The notes: generated by a model not told the origin, from the sequence alone. DNA of 64,000 bases from Saccharopolyspora dendranthemae (GCF_007829955.1 NZ_VIWX01000001.1:1488001-1552000); one strand, 5' to 3'; shown: positions 39,356 through 48,501, counted from the first letter of the stretch. Numbers and translations: made by a program.

Positions 39356-40822
39356 TCAGCGCCGCATGAACGGCGGAATGTCGACGTCGTCATCCGTGTC
39401 ATCGCCCACCGGGACGGCCCGGTTCGGCAGCCCGCCGGGACGCGAAGCGCCGGTGGAGTGCGTCGGGTACCCGCCGGTGCGGCCGGGCACCGACACGCCC
39501 TGCTGACCGGTGGACGAACCGTCGCCGCCGTAGGTCCGCTGCTGCGGGCTCTGCGGCTGCTGCTGGTAACCGGTCTGCTGCGGCGCCTGGGTCTGCGGTG
39601 CCGGCGTCTGAGGTGCCGCGGGCTGCTCGGGCTGCGGGGCAGCGGGAGCCTCCGGAGCGGGCGCCGAGTCCTGAACCGGCTGAACCGGCTGAGCCGGGGC
39701 GGGCGCGGGAGCCGGAGCGCTCGGTGCGGCCGGAGCCTGAGCGCTCGGGGCCGCCGGGGCCTGCTGGGTCTCGGTTTCCGCTGGGGCAGCGGGCTTCTCG
39801 GCCTTGGGCGCCGATGTTTCGGCGTCCTCGGTGCGCCCGCCGACGCGGGTCGGCTCGAGCTTCTTGTGCGTCGGCGTGCCCGAGTCGAACCCTGCGGCGA
39901 TCACCGTGACGCGAACCTCATCGCCGAGCGAGTCGTCGATGACGGTACCGAAGATGATGTTGGCCTCGGGGTGCGCCGACTCCTGGACCAGCGACGCCGA
40001 CTCGTTGATCTCGAAGAGACCGAGGTCGGAACCGCCCGCTATGGCCAGCAGCACGCCGTGGGCGCCTTCCATCGAGGCCTCCAGCAGCGGCGAGTTGATC
40101 GCCTTCTGCGCGGCTTCGACGGCTCTGCCATCACCCCTCGCCGAGCCGATGCCCATCAAGGCGCTGCCCGCGCCGGACATGACGCTCTTGACGTCGGCGA
40201 AGTCGAGGTTGATCAGACCCGGCGTGGTGATCAGGTCGGTGATGCCCTGGACACCGGAGAGCAGCACCTCGTCGGCCGAGCGGAAGGCGTCCATCAGGCT
40301 CACGCCGATGTCGCCGAGCTGCAGCAGCCGGTCGTTCGGGATGACGATCAGGGTGTCGCAGCAGTCCCGGAGCTCCTTGATGCCCTGCTCCGCCTGGGAC
40401 GCGCGGCGCTTGCCCTCGAAGGAGAACGGCCGAGTGACGACACCGATCGTCAGCGCACCGAGCTTGCGCGCGATGTTGGCGACCACCGGGGCGCCACCGG
40501 TTCCGGTGCCACCGCCTTCACCAGCGGTCACGAACACCATGTCGGCGCCCTTGAGGACCTCTTCGATCTCCTCGGCGTGATCCTCGGCGGCCTTGTAGCC
40601 GACCTCCGGTGCCGCGCCGGCACCGAGGCCACGAGTGAGCTCGCGGCCGATGTCGAGCTTGACGTCGGCATCGGACATCAGCAGGGCCTGCGCGTCGGTG
40701 TTCACCGCGATGAACTCAACGCCTTTGAGCCCGACCTCGATCATGCGGTTCACGGCGTTGACGCCGCCGCCACCGATGCCGACGACTTTGATCACCGCGA
40801 GATAGTTGTGCGGGGGCGTCAT
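39356..40822 (-). CDS. ftsZ: Cell division GTPase FtsZ
   Basis: Tubulin-like GTPase forming the division ring. The 488-residue protein has nucleotide-binding [15 protein letters not shown] (13-27), the tubulin signature [10 protein letters not shown] (101-110) and the T7-loop NLDFADVK. The GTPase core ends near 318. A long Pro/Ala/Gln-rich linker of about 160 residues (320-480), with [13 protein letters not shown] runs and QQQPQSPQQ, separates it from the C-terminal peptide [12 protein letters not shown] that binds SepF. The chain is long for FtsZ, due wholly to the linker. ATG at 40822 matches the family start. ftsQ is not adjacent: the next dcw gene is about 7 kb upstream. Confidence 0.98.
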   Translation of the reverse strand: MTPPHNYLAVIKVVGIGGGGVNAVNRMIEVGLKGVEFIAVNTDAQALLMSDADVKLDIGRELTRGLGAGAAPEVGYKAAEDHAEEIEEVLKGADMVFVTAGEGGGTGTGGAPVVANIARKLGALTIGVVTRPFSFEGKRRASQAEQGIKELRDCCDTLIVIPNDRLLQLGDIGVSLMDAFRSADEVLLSGVQGITDLITTPGLINLDFADVKSVMSGAGSALMGIGSARGDGRAVEAAQKAINSPLLEASMEGAHGVLLAIAGGSDLGLFEINESASLVQESAHPEANIIFGTVIDDSLGDEVRVTVIAAGFDSGTPTHKKLEPTRVGGRTEDAETSAPKAEKPAAPAETETQQAPAAPSAQAPAAPSAPAPAPAPAQPVQPVQDSAPAPEAPAAPQPEQPAAPQTPAPQTQAPQQTGYQQQPQSPQQRTYGGDGSSTGQQGVSVPGRTGGYPTHSTGASRPGGLPNRAVPVGDDTDDDVDIPPFMRR

Positions 40823-41309
40823 CGGATCCGCCTTCCTGATCGTGGCTGTGTGCTCTCTGCGTCGACCGCCGGGACGGCCGCTGAGCCGGTGCCGCGATGC
40901 GGCTCCCCCTGGTCGTCGGCGCGGAGTCGAGGTACACCCGATCCCGTGCCCGGTTCCGGACCGTAAGCGCGATCGCACCCTTGCGTCCAGCAGCCACGCC
41001 GGTTTCGGTAGCAGCAGTTTTGTGCTGTGCACCTCGGGGTTCGCACCCCGACGTCGTCCGTGTTGCTCAGCGGGTCCGCTCGTCGCCGCAGCGAGCCCAG
41101 TTCTTCGTTCCTCCCCGGTGCGATGACCCCGTCGCGGACGTGATCACCACATCGAACACCGTACCTGGCGACCCGATCACCTGGTTGAGGCAGTCGCGAT
41201 TGGCGCAACGGCTTCGTCGCAGCGGACAGCGCCGGAAATCCGGACTGCGGGTGTCTGGTTTGGCTGCCAGCGTCTCCTCTCGTCAGCGTCGAGACGGAGG
41301 AAGTGCGCG
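40823..41309. promoter_or_regulatory. ftsZ / SDR divergent intergenic region
   Basis: A 487-bp gap with no credible gene. It holds the ftsZ promoter(s) and that of the SDR gene. A hairpin CGGGGTTCGCACCCCG lies at 41035-41050. GGAGG at 41298-41302 is the SDR ribosome site. Open frames here have poor composition and no ribosome sites. Confidence 0.5.
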
Positions 41310-42227
41310 ATGGCAGCGGATTTGCGAGGCGAGGTCGCGATGGTCGCGGGCGCGACGAGGGGAGCCGGGCGGGGGATCGCCGTGGAGCTCGGGGCGGCGG
41401 GCGCGACGGTGTACTGCACCGGGCGCACGACCCGCACGCAGCGCTCGGACTACGACCGGCCGGAGACCATTGAGGACACCGCCGAGATGGTCACCCGCGC
41501 CGGGGGCGAGGGGATCGCGGTCCGGGTCGACCACACGGTCCCGGACGAGGTGCGAGAGGTGGTGCGGCGCGTCGAATCCGAGCAGGGGCGGCTGGACGTG
41601 CTGGTCAACGACCTCGGCGGCGAGCACCTGATGGACTGGAACAAGCCGATCTGGGAGCAGGACCTGACCAAGGGCCTGCAACGGCTGCGCACCGGCATCG
41701 AGGCGCACATGATCACCAGCCACTTCGCGCTGGCGCTGCTGAGCAGGCGTCCGGGCGGGTTGGTCGTGGAGCTCACCGACGGCACTGCCGAAGTGCACGA
41801 GAAGTTCTACCGCAACGAGTGCGGGGCGTTCTTCGACGTCGCCAAGACGGCGATGCACCGGCTGGCCCGCGCCCAGGGAGAGGAGCTGGCACCGCTGGGC
41901 GGCACCGCGGTGTCGCTGACGCCGGGGTGGTTGCGCTCGGAGATGATGCTGGAGCACTACGAGGTCACCGAGGACAACTGGCGCGAGTCCACGATCGCCC
42001 CAGCGGCTTTCGCGATCGCCGAATCACCGGCGTACGTGGGCCGCGCGGTGGTGGCGCTGGCGGCCGATCCGGACGTGGCCCGATGGAACACCCAGTCGCT
42101 GTCCAGCGGTTTCCTGGCCGGGGAGTACGGGTTCACCGACACCGACGGGTCGCAGCCGGACTGCTGGCGGTTCGCGCTGGAGGTCGAGTGGGTCGACGGC
42201 GAGGGCGACGTGGCGGACTACCGGTAG
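41310..42227 (+). CDS. SDR family oxidoreductase lacking the catalytic Tyr
   Basis: A 305-residue short-chain dehydrogenase/reductase with an intact nucleotide-binding motif GATRGAGRGIA (about 14-24) and NDLGGE in the NNAG position. The usual YxxxK is FxxxK here (Phe175-Asp-Val-Ala-Lys179) and the catalytic Ser region reads VVELTDGT, so canonical proton relay is lacking. It may act differently, bind cofactor only, or be inactive. ATG at 41310 has GGAGG upstream. Its end overlaps the convergent WYL regulator gene by 10 bp. Part of the island between ftsZ and ftsQ. Confidence 0.85.
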   Translation: MAADLRGEVAMVAGATRGAGRGIAVELGAAGATVYCTGRTTRTQRSDYDRPETIEDTAEMVTRAGGEGIAVRVDHTVPDEVREVVRRVESEQGRLDVLVNDLGGEHLMDWNKPIWEQDLTKGLQRLRTGIEAHMITSHFALALLSRRPGGLVVELTDGTAEVHEKFYRNECGAFFDVAKTAMHRLARAQGEELAPLGGTAVSLTPGWLRSEMMLEHYEVTEDNWRESTIAPAAFAIAESPAYVGRAVVALAADPDVARWNTQSLSSGFLAGEYGFTDTDGSQPDCWRFALEVEWVDGEGDVADYR

Positions 42228-43180
42228 AGCGCGGCGAAGCGCTCCGCGGTGCGGGCGAGATCCTGGCGCAGCTCTTCCGGCGCCAGGACCTCGGCTTCCG
42301 GGCCGAGCGCGAGGATCTGCGCGAACGCGACCCGCATCGATTCGGTCCGGAACGTGGTGCGGACCCAGCCGCGCTCGTCCGGTTCACCGGCGACCGCCTC
42401 GGCTTCGGCGGCGGCGAGTCCTTCGGTGGTGGCGTGCAGGCGGCGGAGCCCGGTGGCGCTGATGCGGAGGTCGACGTCGAGGGTGAGCAGCGACCGGGAG
42501 AACTCCTCCGCGGTGCGGTCCCAGAACCCGGCGAGGTCGAAGTCCTCGTCGCGCTCGAACTCCTCCCCCGTGCTGACCTCGCGGAACCGGTCGACCCGGT
42601 AGGTGCGGAACCGCCCGTCGCAGCGCGCCGCGAGGTACCAGACGCCGGCCTTGAGCACGAGTCCGTGCGGTTCGAGCTCGCGGTGGACGAGCAGTTCGCC
42701 GCGCTCGTACTTGGCGCTGATCCTCAGGTCCGCCCACACGGCGCGGCCGATTTCCGGTAGCAGGGCGGATGTTTCGGCCTCGCGGAACCAGCGGGGAGCG
42801 TCGAGGTGGAAGCGCTGCCCCACCCGCTGGGGCGCGTCCTGGAACGGCGGGGCGAGCGCGGCGGTGGTCTTGCGGCGGGCGGCTTCGACGGCCTCGCCGA
42901 GCCCCATGTCGATCGCCGCCCCCGGCACTCCGGACAGGAACAGCGCTTCGGCCTCCTGCCGGTGCAGACCGTTGAGCTTGGACCGGTAGCCGCCGAGCAA
43001 CCGGTACCCACCACCTCGCCCGCGCTCGGCGTAGACCGGAACCCCCGCCTCGGCGAGTGCCAGCACGTCGCGCGCCACGGTCCGCTCGGAGACCTCCAGC
43101 TCGCGCGAGAGCTCAGGTCCGGTCATCGACCCCCGGACCTGCAACAAGCACAACAGCGACACCAACCGAGCAGCCCGCAC
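42218..43180 (-). CDS. WYL-domain transcriptional regulator
   Basis: A 320-residue DeoR/YafY-type regulator: winged helix-turn-helix at about 1-58 (LSRELEVSERTVARDVLALAE) and a WYL ligand-sensing domain at about 140-235 (LVLKAGVWYLAARCDGRFRTYRVDRF) followed by a C-terminal WCX region. Such proteins respond to nucleotides or nucleic acids in defence or DNA-damage systems, or control metabolic genes. It converges on the SDR gene and lies 31 bases downstream of the sugar ABC operon; a role in either is unproven. Confidence 0.88.
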   Translation of the reverse strand: MRAARLVSLLCLLQVRGSMTGPELSRELEVSERTVARDVLALAEAGVPVYAERGRGGGYRLLGGYRSKLNGLHRQEAEALFLSGVPGAAIDMGLGEAVEAARRKTTAALAPPFQDAPQRVGQRFHLDAPRWFREAETSALLPEIGRAVWADLRISAKYERGELLVHRELEPHGLVLKAGVWYLAARCDGRFRTYRVDRFREVSTGEEFERDEDFDLAGFWDRTAEEFSRSLLTLDVDLRISATGLRRLHATTEGLAAAEAEAVAGEPDERGWVRTTFRTESMRVAFAQILALGPEAEVLAPEELRQDLARTAERFAALYR

Positions 43181-43211
43181 CCGCCCAACCTACGACCGAC
43201 CACCGACGACC

Positions 43212-44006
43212 TCAGCGCAAGCCGGTCGTCTTCAGCGACTGGACGAGCCAGCGCTGGCCGAAGAGGAAGACCAGGACCGTGGGCAGGGCGGCAAGCATCC
43301 CGGCCGCGATGACGTAGTGCATCTTCGAGGAGAACTGCCCCTGCAGCGAGGCGATGCCGACCTGGACGACGCGCAGCGACTCGTCCTGGGCCACGGCCAG
43401 CGGCCACAGGAAGGAGTTCCAGTTGGCCAGGAAGAACAGCACGGCCAGCGCGGCGAGCATCGGCCTGCTCAGCGGCAGCACGACGTGCCAGTAGATGCGC
43501 CAGTGACCGCAGCCGTCCAGCTGCGCGGCGTCCTCCAGCTCGCTGGGGATGCCGAGGTAGAACTGGCGCAGCAGGAACACGCCGAAGGCGTTGAACAGGC
43601 CCGGCACGATGAGTCCCGCGTAGGTGTCCACCAGCCCCAGCGCGCGGACCACCATGAACAGCGGGACCAGGATCACCGGCAGCGAGATCAACAACGTCGC
43701 CACCACCGAGGCGAACGCGAAACCTCTCCCCCGGAAGGACAACCGGGCCAGCGCGTAGGCGGCCATCGAGTGCAAGAACAGTGCGATGACGGTGACCGTG
43801 ACCGCCACGAACGCGCTGTTGCCCAGGTAGCGCAGGAACGGCACCTCGGTGAGCACGTAGATCACGTTCGCCAGCGTCAGCTCGCCCGGCCAGCCGAGGC
43901 TGTAGAGCTCCGACTCCGGGCGGAACGCGCTGAGCAGGAACCACAGCAGCGGCGCGACCGTGCCGAAGGCGATCAGGTACGCGGCGACGGCTCGGGGCCT
44001 AGGCAT
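43212..44006 (-). CDS. Carbohydrate ABC permease, MalG/ThuG type
   Basis: Inner-membrane permease of a CUT1-type sugar importer. The 264-residue protein has six membrane helices and the EAA loop EDAAQLDGCGHWRIYWHVVLPLS, which contacts the ATPase. ATG at 44006 lies within the end of the partner permease gene (8-bp overlap). No ATPase gene is near, so a shared MsiK-like ATPase elsewhere probably energises it. Confidence 0.9.
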   Translation of the reverse strand: MPRPRAVAAYLIAFGTVAPLLWFLLSAFRPESELYSLGWPGELTLANVIYVLTEVPFLRYLGNSAFVAVTVTVIALFLHSMAAYALARLSFRGRGFAFASVVATLLISLPVILVPLFMVVRALGLVDTYAGLIVPGLFNAFGVFLLRQFYLGIPSELEDAAQLDGCGHWRIYWHVVLPLSRPMLAALAVLFFLANWNSFLWPLAVAQDESLRVVQVGIASLQGQFSSKMHYVIAAGMLAALPTVLVFLFGQRWLVQSLKTTGLR

Positions 44007-44868
44007 CGAACCGGCCTCCTCTCGTCAACGCGAACAGGGCACCGGTGATCGCGCCCAGCGCCACGACCAGCAGCGCGCAGATCGCCGAGGCGTAGCCGAA
44101 GCGGCCGAACAGGAAGGCCTGCTGGTAGGCGTAGTAGACGACCGTGGTGGTGGAGTTCGCCGGGCCGCCCGAGGTCAGCACGTAGACCAGGTCGAACGCC
44201 TGCAACCCGGTCACCGCGTTGATCAGCGAGGTCACCAGCACGAAGAAGCTCGTCGGGCGCAGCATCGGCCACGTGACGTGGCGGAACCGCTGCCACGGAC
44301 CACCACCGTCCACGGTGGCCGCGTCGTAGTACTCGCGCGGGATGTCCTGCAAGCCTCCCAGGAAGATCAGCATCTGGTAGCCCATCAGGAACCACACGCT
44401 GATCAGCACGAGCGTGAGCAGCGCCAGCGTCGGATCACCCAGCCAGGAGACCTCGTCCAGCCCGGTCAGCTTCGCCACCGCGCCCGTCTTGTCGGTGAGC
44501 AGGAACTGCCACAGCAGGCCGATCACCACCAGGCTCACCGCGTTCGGCAGGAACAGCGCGGCGCGCACCACCGCCACACCCGGGAAGTGCTCCGACACCA
44601 GCAGCGCCAGGCCGAGCCCGGCGAAGAACGCCAGCGGCACGAACAGCGCGGCGTAGCCGAGGGTGATGCCGAAGCTCTTCCACAGCAGACCGTCCCCGGC
44701 CATCAGCCGGAAGTTCTCCAGCCCGGCCCACTCGACGTTGCCGAAGCCGTCGACCTCGAAGAAGCCCACCATCAGCGCCAGGAGCGCGGGCAAGGCGATG
44801 AACAGCAGGAGGCCGAGCGCGTCGGGCGCGAGGAACGCGGCAGCGGCGGAGGCGTCGGATCTCTTCAC
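43999..44868 (-). CDS. Carbohydrate ABC permease, MalF/ThuF type
   Basis: Partner permease of the CUT1 importer, 289 residues, six membrane helices. The EAA-type loop is EYYDAATVDGGGPWQRFRHVTWPML; N-terminal segment FLAPDALGLLLFIALPALLALMVGFF is the first helix. GTG at 44868 lies five bases after the binding-protein stop. Sequence style suggests disaccharide or oligosaccharide uptake; the substrate cannot be given. Confidence 0.9.
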   Translation of the reverse strand: MKRSDASAAAAFLAPDALGLLLFIALPALLALMVGFFEVDGFGNVEWAGLENFRLMAGDGLLWKSFGITLGYAALFVPLAFFAGLGLALLVSEHFPGVAVVRAALFLPNAVSLVVIGLLWQFLLTDKTGAVAKLTGLDEVSWLGDPTLALLTLVLISVWFLMGYQMLIFLGGLQDIPREYYDAATVDGGGPWQRFRHVTWPMLRPTSFFVLVTSLINAVTGLQAFDLVYVLTSGGPANSTTTVVYYAYQQAFLFGRFGYASAICALLVVALGAITGALFALTRGGRFDA

Positions 44869-44873
44869 GCGGC

Positions 44874-46193
44874 TCAATTGATCTGCGCTCCGTCGTAGGT
44901 GGACAGGAACGTGTTGATCTGCTCGGCCGCGGCGCCGGCGGCCTCGGCCGGATCGCCACCGCCGAGGTGGCAGGACTGCAGCGCGTCGGAGACCGCGCGG
45001 TAGATCTCCGGCGGGTAGCGAGGTTCCGGCCGGGCCTCGGCCATCACTTCGTCGGCGAAGACCCGCATCGCGCCGTCGGCGAACGCTCCGCGTTGCTCGG
45101 CGACCTGCTGCACGGAGTAGCGCGGCGGCAGGTTGGTCTTGGCGACCGTGTTCCAGCGACGCATCCGCTCGATGCACTCGGGATCGGTCGACCCCAGCGC
45201 CCAGACGACGAATTCCGCTGCCGCGTCGGCGTTCTCGCTCTTGCCGTTGGCGACCATCGCCCAGCTCCCCAGAGCCGTGGTGTAAGCACCACCGGGCGGG
45301 GTCGGCAGGGGTATCACTCCGTAGCGGAAATCCGGTGCCTGCTCGGCGATCTCGGCGATCGCCCAGATCCCGGCGTGCTGCATGGCGCAGTAGCCGTCGG
45401 CGATGTTGGAGATCGTGTCGTTGCCGCCGGTGCCGCGGACCCGGCGCGGTGCGGCGCCGAGGTTCACGGTCTCCTGCCAGAAGCGCAGCGCCTGGTGCAC
45501 CTGCGGGCTGTCGAAGGCGGCGCTGCGGTGATCCGGGCTGAAGACCTCGCCCCCCGCCATCCACATGGACTGGTAGAAGGTGAAGTTCTCGTAGTAACCG
45601 GGGTTGGTCTCCAGCAGCAGGCCGAAGCGGTCCCGGTTCGTGAGGCGCTGCGCCAGGGACAGGAGCTGGTCCCAGGTGCGCGGCAGGTCACCCTCGGCGA
45701 GGTGCTGCTGCTCGAAGATCTCCTCGCTGTAGTACAGGGCCAGCGGTTCGATCTCCATCGGCAGCCCGAAGACCCGGTCGTCGACCAGCCTGGTCTCCAG
45801 CACCTGCGGCAGGAAGTCCGCGCGCACGGCCGGATCCAGGTGCGGCGTGAGGTCGGCGAGCACTCCGCCGTTGTAGTAGCGCAGGAAGTCGCCCGGGCTC
45901 AGCAGGAAGACGTCCGGACCCGCTCCGGCGCTGAAGGACGTCTGCAGGGTGGGGCCGGACTTGTAGTCCTTGTTGGGGACGTAGCGGAGCCGGATCTTGA
46001 TGTCGTGGGTGTCGTTCCACTCCTCGGCCAGCTGGACGAACCAGTCGCTCTGCGACTTCTGCTGCCCGCCGGGGCCGTAGAAGTTCCAGAGGCTCAGCTC
46101 CCGGGGCTTCGGCGCGCAGCCCACCAGCGCAGGTCCGGCGGCCAGCGCCCCCATCCCGCCGAGGAACGCTCGCCGCCCCACTGATCCGGTCAC
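44874..46193 (-). CDS. Sugar-binding lipoprotein, family 1
   Basis: Extracytoplasmic binding protein of the CUT1 importer, 439 residues. The N-terminus combines a twin-arginine-like GRRAFLGG and a lipobox LVGC, so it is probably a Tat-exported lipoprotein. SBP_bac_1 features follow: the FSAGAGPDVFLLSPGDFLRYY segment, GLPMEIEPLALYYSEEIF, and the late PLPTPPGGAYTTALGSWAMVANG. GTG at 46193 has GGGGGTGG upstream, better placed than earlier in-frame codons. First gene of the three-gene importer operon; no ATPase is encoded locally. Confidence 0.9.
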   Translation of the reverse strand: MTGSVGRRAFLGGMGALAAGPALVGCAPKPRELSLWNFYGPGGQQKSQSDWFVQLAEEWNDTHDIKIRLRYVPNKDYKSGPTLQTSFSAGAGPDVFLLSPGDFLRYYNGGVLADLTPHLDPAVRADFLPQVLETRLVDDRVFGLPMEIEPLALYYSEEIFEQQHLAEGDLPRTWDQLLSLAQRLTNRDRFGLLLETNPGYYENFTFYQSMWMAGGEVFSPDHRSAAFDSPQVHQALRFWQETVNLGAAPRRVRGTGGNDTISNIADGYCAMQHAGIWAIAEIAEQAPDFRYGVIPLPTPPGGAYTTALGSWAMVANGKSENADAAAEFVVWALGSTDPECIERMRRWNTVAKTNLPPRYSVQQVAEQRGAFADGAMRVFADEVMAEARPEPRYPPEIYRAVSDALQSCHLGGGDPAEAAGAAAEQINTFLSTYDGAQIN

Positions 46194-46291
46194 CCGACCA
46201 CCCCCAGAGGCCCAGCAAACGATTACCAAGCACGCTAAGTGACCCCGATCACCCAGTCAATGGACCCACCAGGATCACTCCTTCCGGGCAA

Positions 46292-46363
46292 GTCCCAGTT
46301 TTAGTCATAACTGAGCCGACATTTCGGGCGCGGAGCGTCCTCGGTTTGGACTAAAACTGGGAC
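46292..46363. repeat. Palindromic repeat element, copy 3 (degenerate)
   Basis: Arms of 26 bases (46292-46317, 46338-46363) match the family core, but the left arm has AGTCATAAC for AGTCCAAAC and the spacer/inner right arm differ, so pairing is weakened. It lies about 115 bases beyond the nitric oxide synthase stop and 99 bases upstream of the sugar-binding protein start. Confidence 0.85.
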
Positions 46364-46390
46364 CTGGCGAGGTTCACCGCCCACCGGTGA

Positions 46391-46429
46391 CCCGCAGCGG
46401 TGACCCGCAGCGGTGACCCGCAGCGGTGA
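46391..46429. repeat. Three 13-bp tandem repeats
   Basis: CCCGCAGCGGTGA repeated three times without change, each unit containing the small palindrome CCGCAGCGG. It lies between palindromic copy 3 and the end of the nitric oxide synthase gene. This 285-bp gap contains no gene. Confidence 0.9.
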
Positions 46430-46478
46430 CGCGGGTGCCCGGTGCGGAGGGCGGGTCCGGCGGAGCGGCAGTGGGTGG

Positions 46479-47717
46479 TCAGGTGAAGTGGGGTGGGCCT
46501 CCGGCGAGGGCGCGGTGGGTGGCCACTTCGTCGGCGTAGTAGTTGGGGCCCGACGCTTCGGTGTCGTAGTAGCGGTGGAAGACCGGGGTTTGCGAGCCCG
46601 ACATCGGAGGGACGATCCAGGACCAGTCGACCGGGCACTTGCGGCCCGCAGCCTCCTCCTTCTCCAGATGCGTGAGGAACCGGTGGGATTCGGTGTGGTG
46701 ATCGGTGATCGTCACCCCGGCCTGCTGGTAGGAGTGCAGCACCGCCCGGTTGAGCTCGACCATCGCGCGGTCCCGCCAGAGGGTGTCCTCGCGCGAGGTG
46801 TCGAGGCCCAGCCGCTCGGCGATCACCGGGACGAGGTCGTAGCGGTCGTGGTCGGCGAAGTTGCGGGCACCGATCTCGGTTCCCATGTACCAGCCGTTGA
46901 AAGGCGCTGCGGGGTACGAGATGCCCCCGATGGACAGGCGCATCCCGCTGATGACCGGAACCGCGTGCCAGCGCAGCCCGAGCTCGGCGAACCACGGCAG
47001 CTCGGGATGGGTCATCGGGACCTCCTGCACCGCGTCCGGGGGCAGCGCGAACATGTGCGCCCCCTCCTCGCGGGTCTCCACCACCAGCGGCAGCGGGTCG
47101 AAACCCGTGCGGCGGGCGGGAGCGCGCCAGCCGAAGCCGGTGACCGCCTCGGTGAAGCGGACGTAGCGCGGGTCGCCGAGGACCGAGCCGTCCGCGTTGC
47201 GGTACCCGGCGTAGCGGATGAGCTGCTCGTTCCAGATCCGCGGAGCGGGGCGCTGCGGGGTCTCGGGCGGGAACACGCTGATCACCGGACGCACCTTGCC
47301 GCCGTTGGTGGCCATCCGCAGGTGCTCGACGCAGTGCGCGGCCACGCCGGAAACCGTGTGCACGTCGCGCAGGTCGCGGACCTTCAGGCTGCGCCAGTAC
47401 AACCGGCCGATGCAGCGAGCGCTGTTGCGCCAGGCGACCTTCGCGCCGTAGGCGAGCTCCTCGGCGGTGTGCCGGTAGGTGCCGATCGTCTCGACCTCGT
47501 AGCGCATCCGCGCCAGCCGGTGCTGGATCGGGGTGTCGACGGGGTTCTCGGCGTGGAACAGCCGCAGGAACTCCTCGGCTTCGGCGATGTCGACCGAGGG
47601 CGCCCGGAACACCGGCGCCGCAGGTGGGGGGACGGGACGTAAGCGGCGGGTCCGCTCCGCCGCACCGGCTCCTCCGGAGAAGACCGCTTCCGGCGCGTCA
47701 CCACTCACCCTGAACAC
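46479..47717 (-). CDS. nos: Nitric oxide synthase oxygenase
   Basis: Haem- and pterin-dependent enzyme oxidising L-arginine to citrulline and nitric oxide via N-hydroxyarginine. The 412-residue protein is an oxygenase domain only, as in other bacteria, so electrons must come from a separate reductase. The axial haem thiolate is Cys102 in WRNSARCIGRLYW. The substrate-binding Glu is near 280 in NGWYMGTEIGARNF, and the pterin-side segment SWIVPPMSGSQTPVFH is present. A disordered N-terminal extension of about 40 residues precedes the domain. GTG at 47717 follows TAACGT by six bases, so a leaderless message is likely. It sits alone between a sugar importer and ftsQ. Confidence 0.93.
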   Translation of the reverse strand: MFRVSGDAPEAVFSGGAGAAERTRRLRPVPPPAAPVFRAPSVDIAEAEEFLRLFHAENPVDTPIQHRLARMRYEVETIGTYRHTAEELAYGAKVAWRNSARCIGRLYWRSLKVRDLRDVHTVSGVAAHCVEHLRMATNGGKVRPVISVFPPETPQRPAPRIWNEQLIRYAGYRNADGSVLGDPRYVRFTEAVTGFGWRAPARRTGFDPLPLVVETREEGAHMFALPPDAVQEVPMTHPELPWFAELGLRWHAVPVISGMRLSIGGISYPAAPFNGWYMGTEIGARNFADHDRYDLVPVIAERLGLDTSREDTLWRDRAMVELNRAVLHSYQQAGVTITDHHTESHRFLTHLEKEEAAGRKCPVDWSWIVPPMSGSQTPVFHRYYDTEASGPNYYADEVATHRALAGGPPHFT

Positions 47718-47723
47718 GGCACC

Positions 47724-47751
47724 ACGTTAGCGCGCAGATGATGATCTTGAA
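47724..47751 (-). promoter_or_regulatory. Candidate promoter of nos
   Basis: Minus strand: TTCAAG and TAACGT (47724-47729) are separated by 16 bases, with the GTG start six bases after the -10 hexamer. It lies in the 58-bp gap after ftsQ. Confidence 0.45.
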
Positions 47752-47775
47752 CCGGTGCCGCTCACCGGCGGCCGT

Positions 47776-48501
47776 TCAGGCGACCGTCGGCAGCGCAGGT
47801 GTCGTAACGTCGTAGACCTTGCCGGGACGGGTCAGCAACGACGGCAGGATCAGCGCTTTGCGCGGCGTGTCCTCGATCGTCCCCCAGTCGACGCTCCGGC
47901 CGCCGGTCAGCTCCAGCCGGATGTCGCTCGGGCTGCGCGCGAGCACCGCGGTCACCTCGGCCCGCACCGGGAGCGGCAGGGCCACCAGCACCGACAGCCC
48001 CGCGCGGGTCATCGGGTCCTCGGCGGAAGCCTTGGGCGCGCGCAGTTCCGGGACCCCGGCGGGCGGGGCGGAGACCGTTTGGAACGGCACCCCGTCCACG
48101 TCGAGCAGGCGAACCCCGTCGGTGGCGCGGAAGTACGCCGCCGGAGCGCGTTCGGTGACCTTGATGAGCACTGTGGACGGCCAGTCCAGCACCGCCTGCG
48201 CGTCGGCGACCTTGGGCAGCGCGTGCAGGTTCTCCCGGATCTGCTGGGGATCAACCCGCAGCATCGGGGTGCCTTCGGCCACCTCCGCGGCCTGGATCAC
48301 CGCGTCGGGCGGCAGGGTTCCGTTGCCCTCCACCCGCACGGTGCGCACGCCCACCAGCGGCGAGAAGTAGACGACCAGGAAACCGATCGTCACCACCGCC
48401 AGCACGCCCGGCAGCAGGAAGCGCCGCCAAGCCGGAACGGGCGGCGCGCTCCGGCGCACCTGCCGGCGCCGCGCTCGCTCCGCCGCGCCCCGATCGGTCA
48501 C
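47776..48501 (-). CDS. ftsQ: Cell division protein FtsQ
   Basis: Bitopic divisome protein linking early and late division proteins. The 241 residues have a short basic cytoplasmic N-terminus, one membrane helix (about 28-48), a POTRA domain starting at VGVRTVRVEGNGTLPPDAV and a beta domain (WGTIEDTPRKALILPSLL near the end). GTG at 48501 overlaps the murC stop (GTGA). The expected downstream neighbour ftsZ is displaced by the nos/ABC/SDR island. Confidence 0.95.
   Translation of the reverse strand: MTDRGAAERARRRQVRRSAPPVPAWRRFLLPGVLAVVTIGFLVVYFSPLVGVRTVRVEGNGTLPPDAVIQAAEVAEGTPMLRVDPQQIRENLHALPKVADAQAVLDWPSTVLIKVTERAPAAYFRATDGVRLLDVDGVPFQTVSAPPAGVPELRAPKASAEDPMTRAGLSVLVALPLPVRAEVTAVLARSPSDIRLELTGGRSVDWGTIEDTPRKALILPSLLTRPGKVYDVTTPALPTVA

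Noticed and set aside
40819..41208. Minus-strand open frame upstream of ftsZ
   Set aside because: The sequence has no recognisable motif, no ribosome site and overlaps the ftsZ start; it looks like promoter DNA.
42218..43180. WYL regulator as part of a defence system
   Set aside because: No nuclease, helicase, methylase or other defence gene is near; neighbours are an SDR and a sugar importer.
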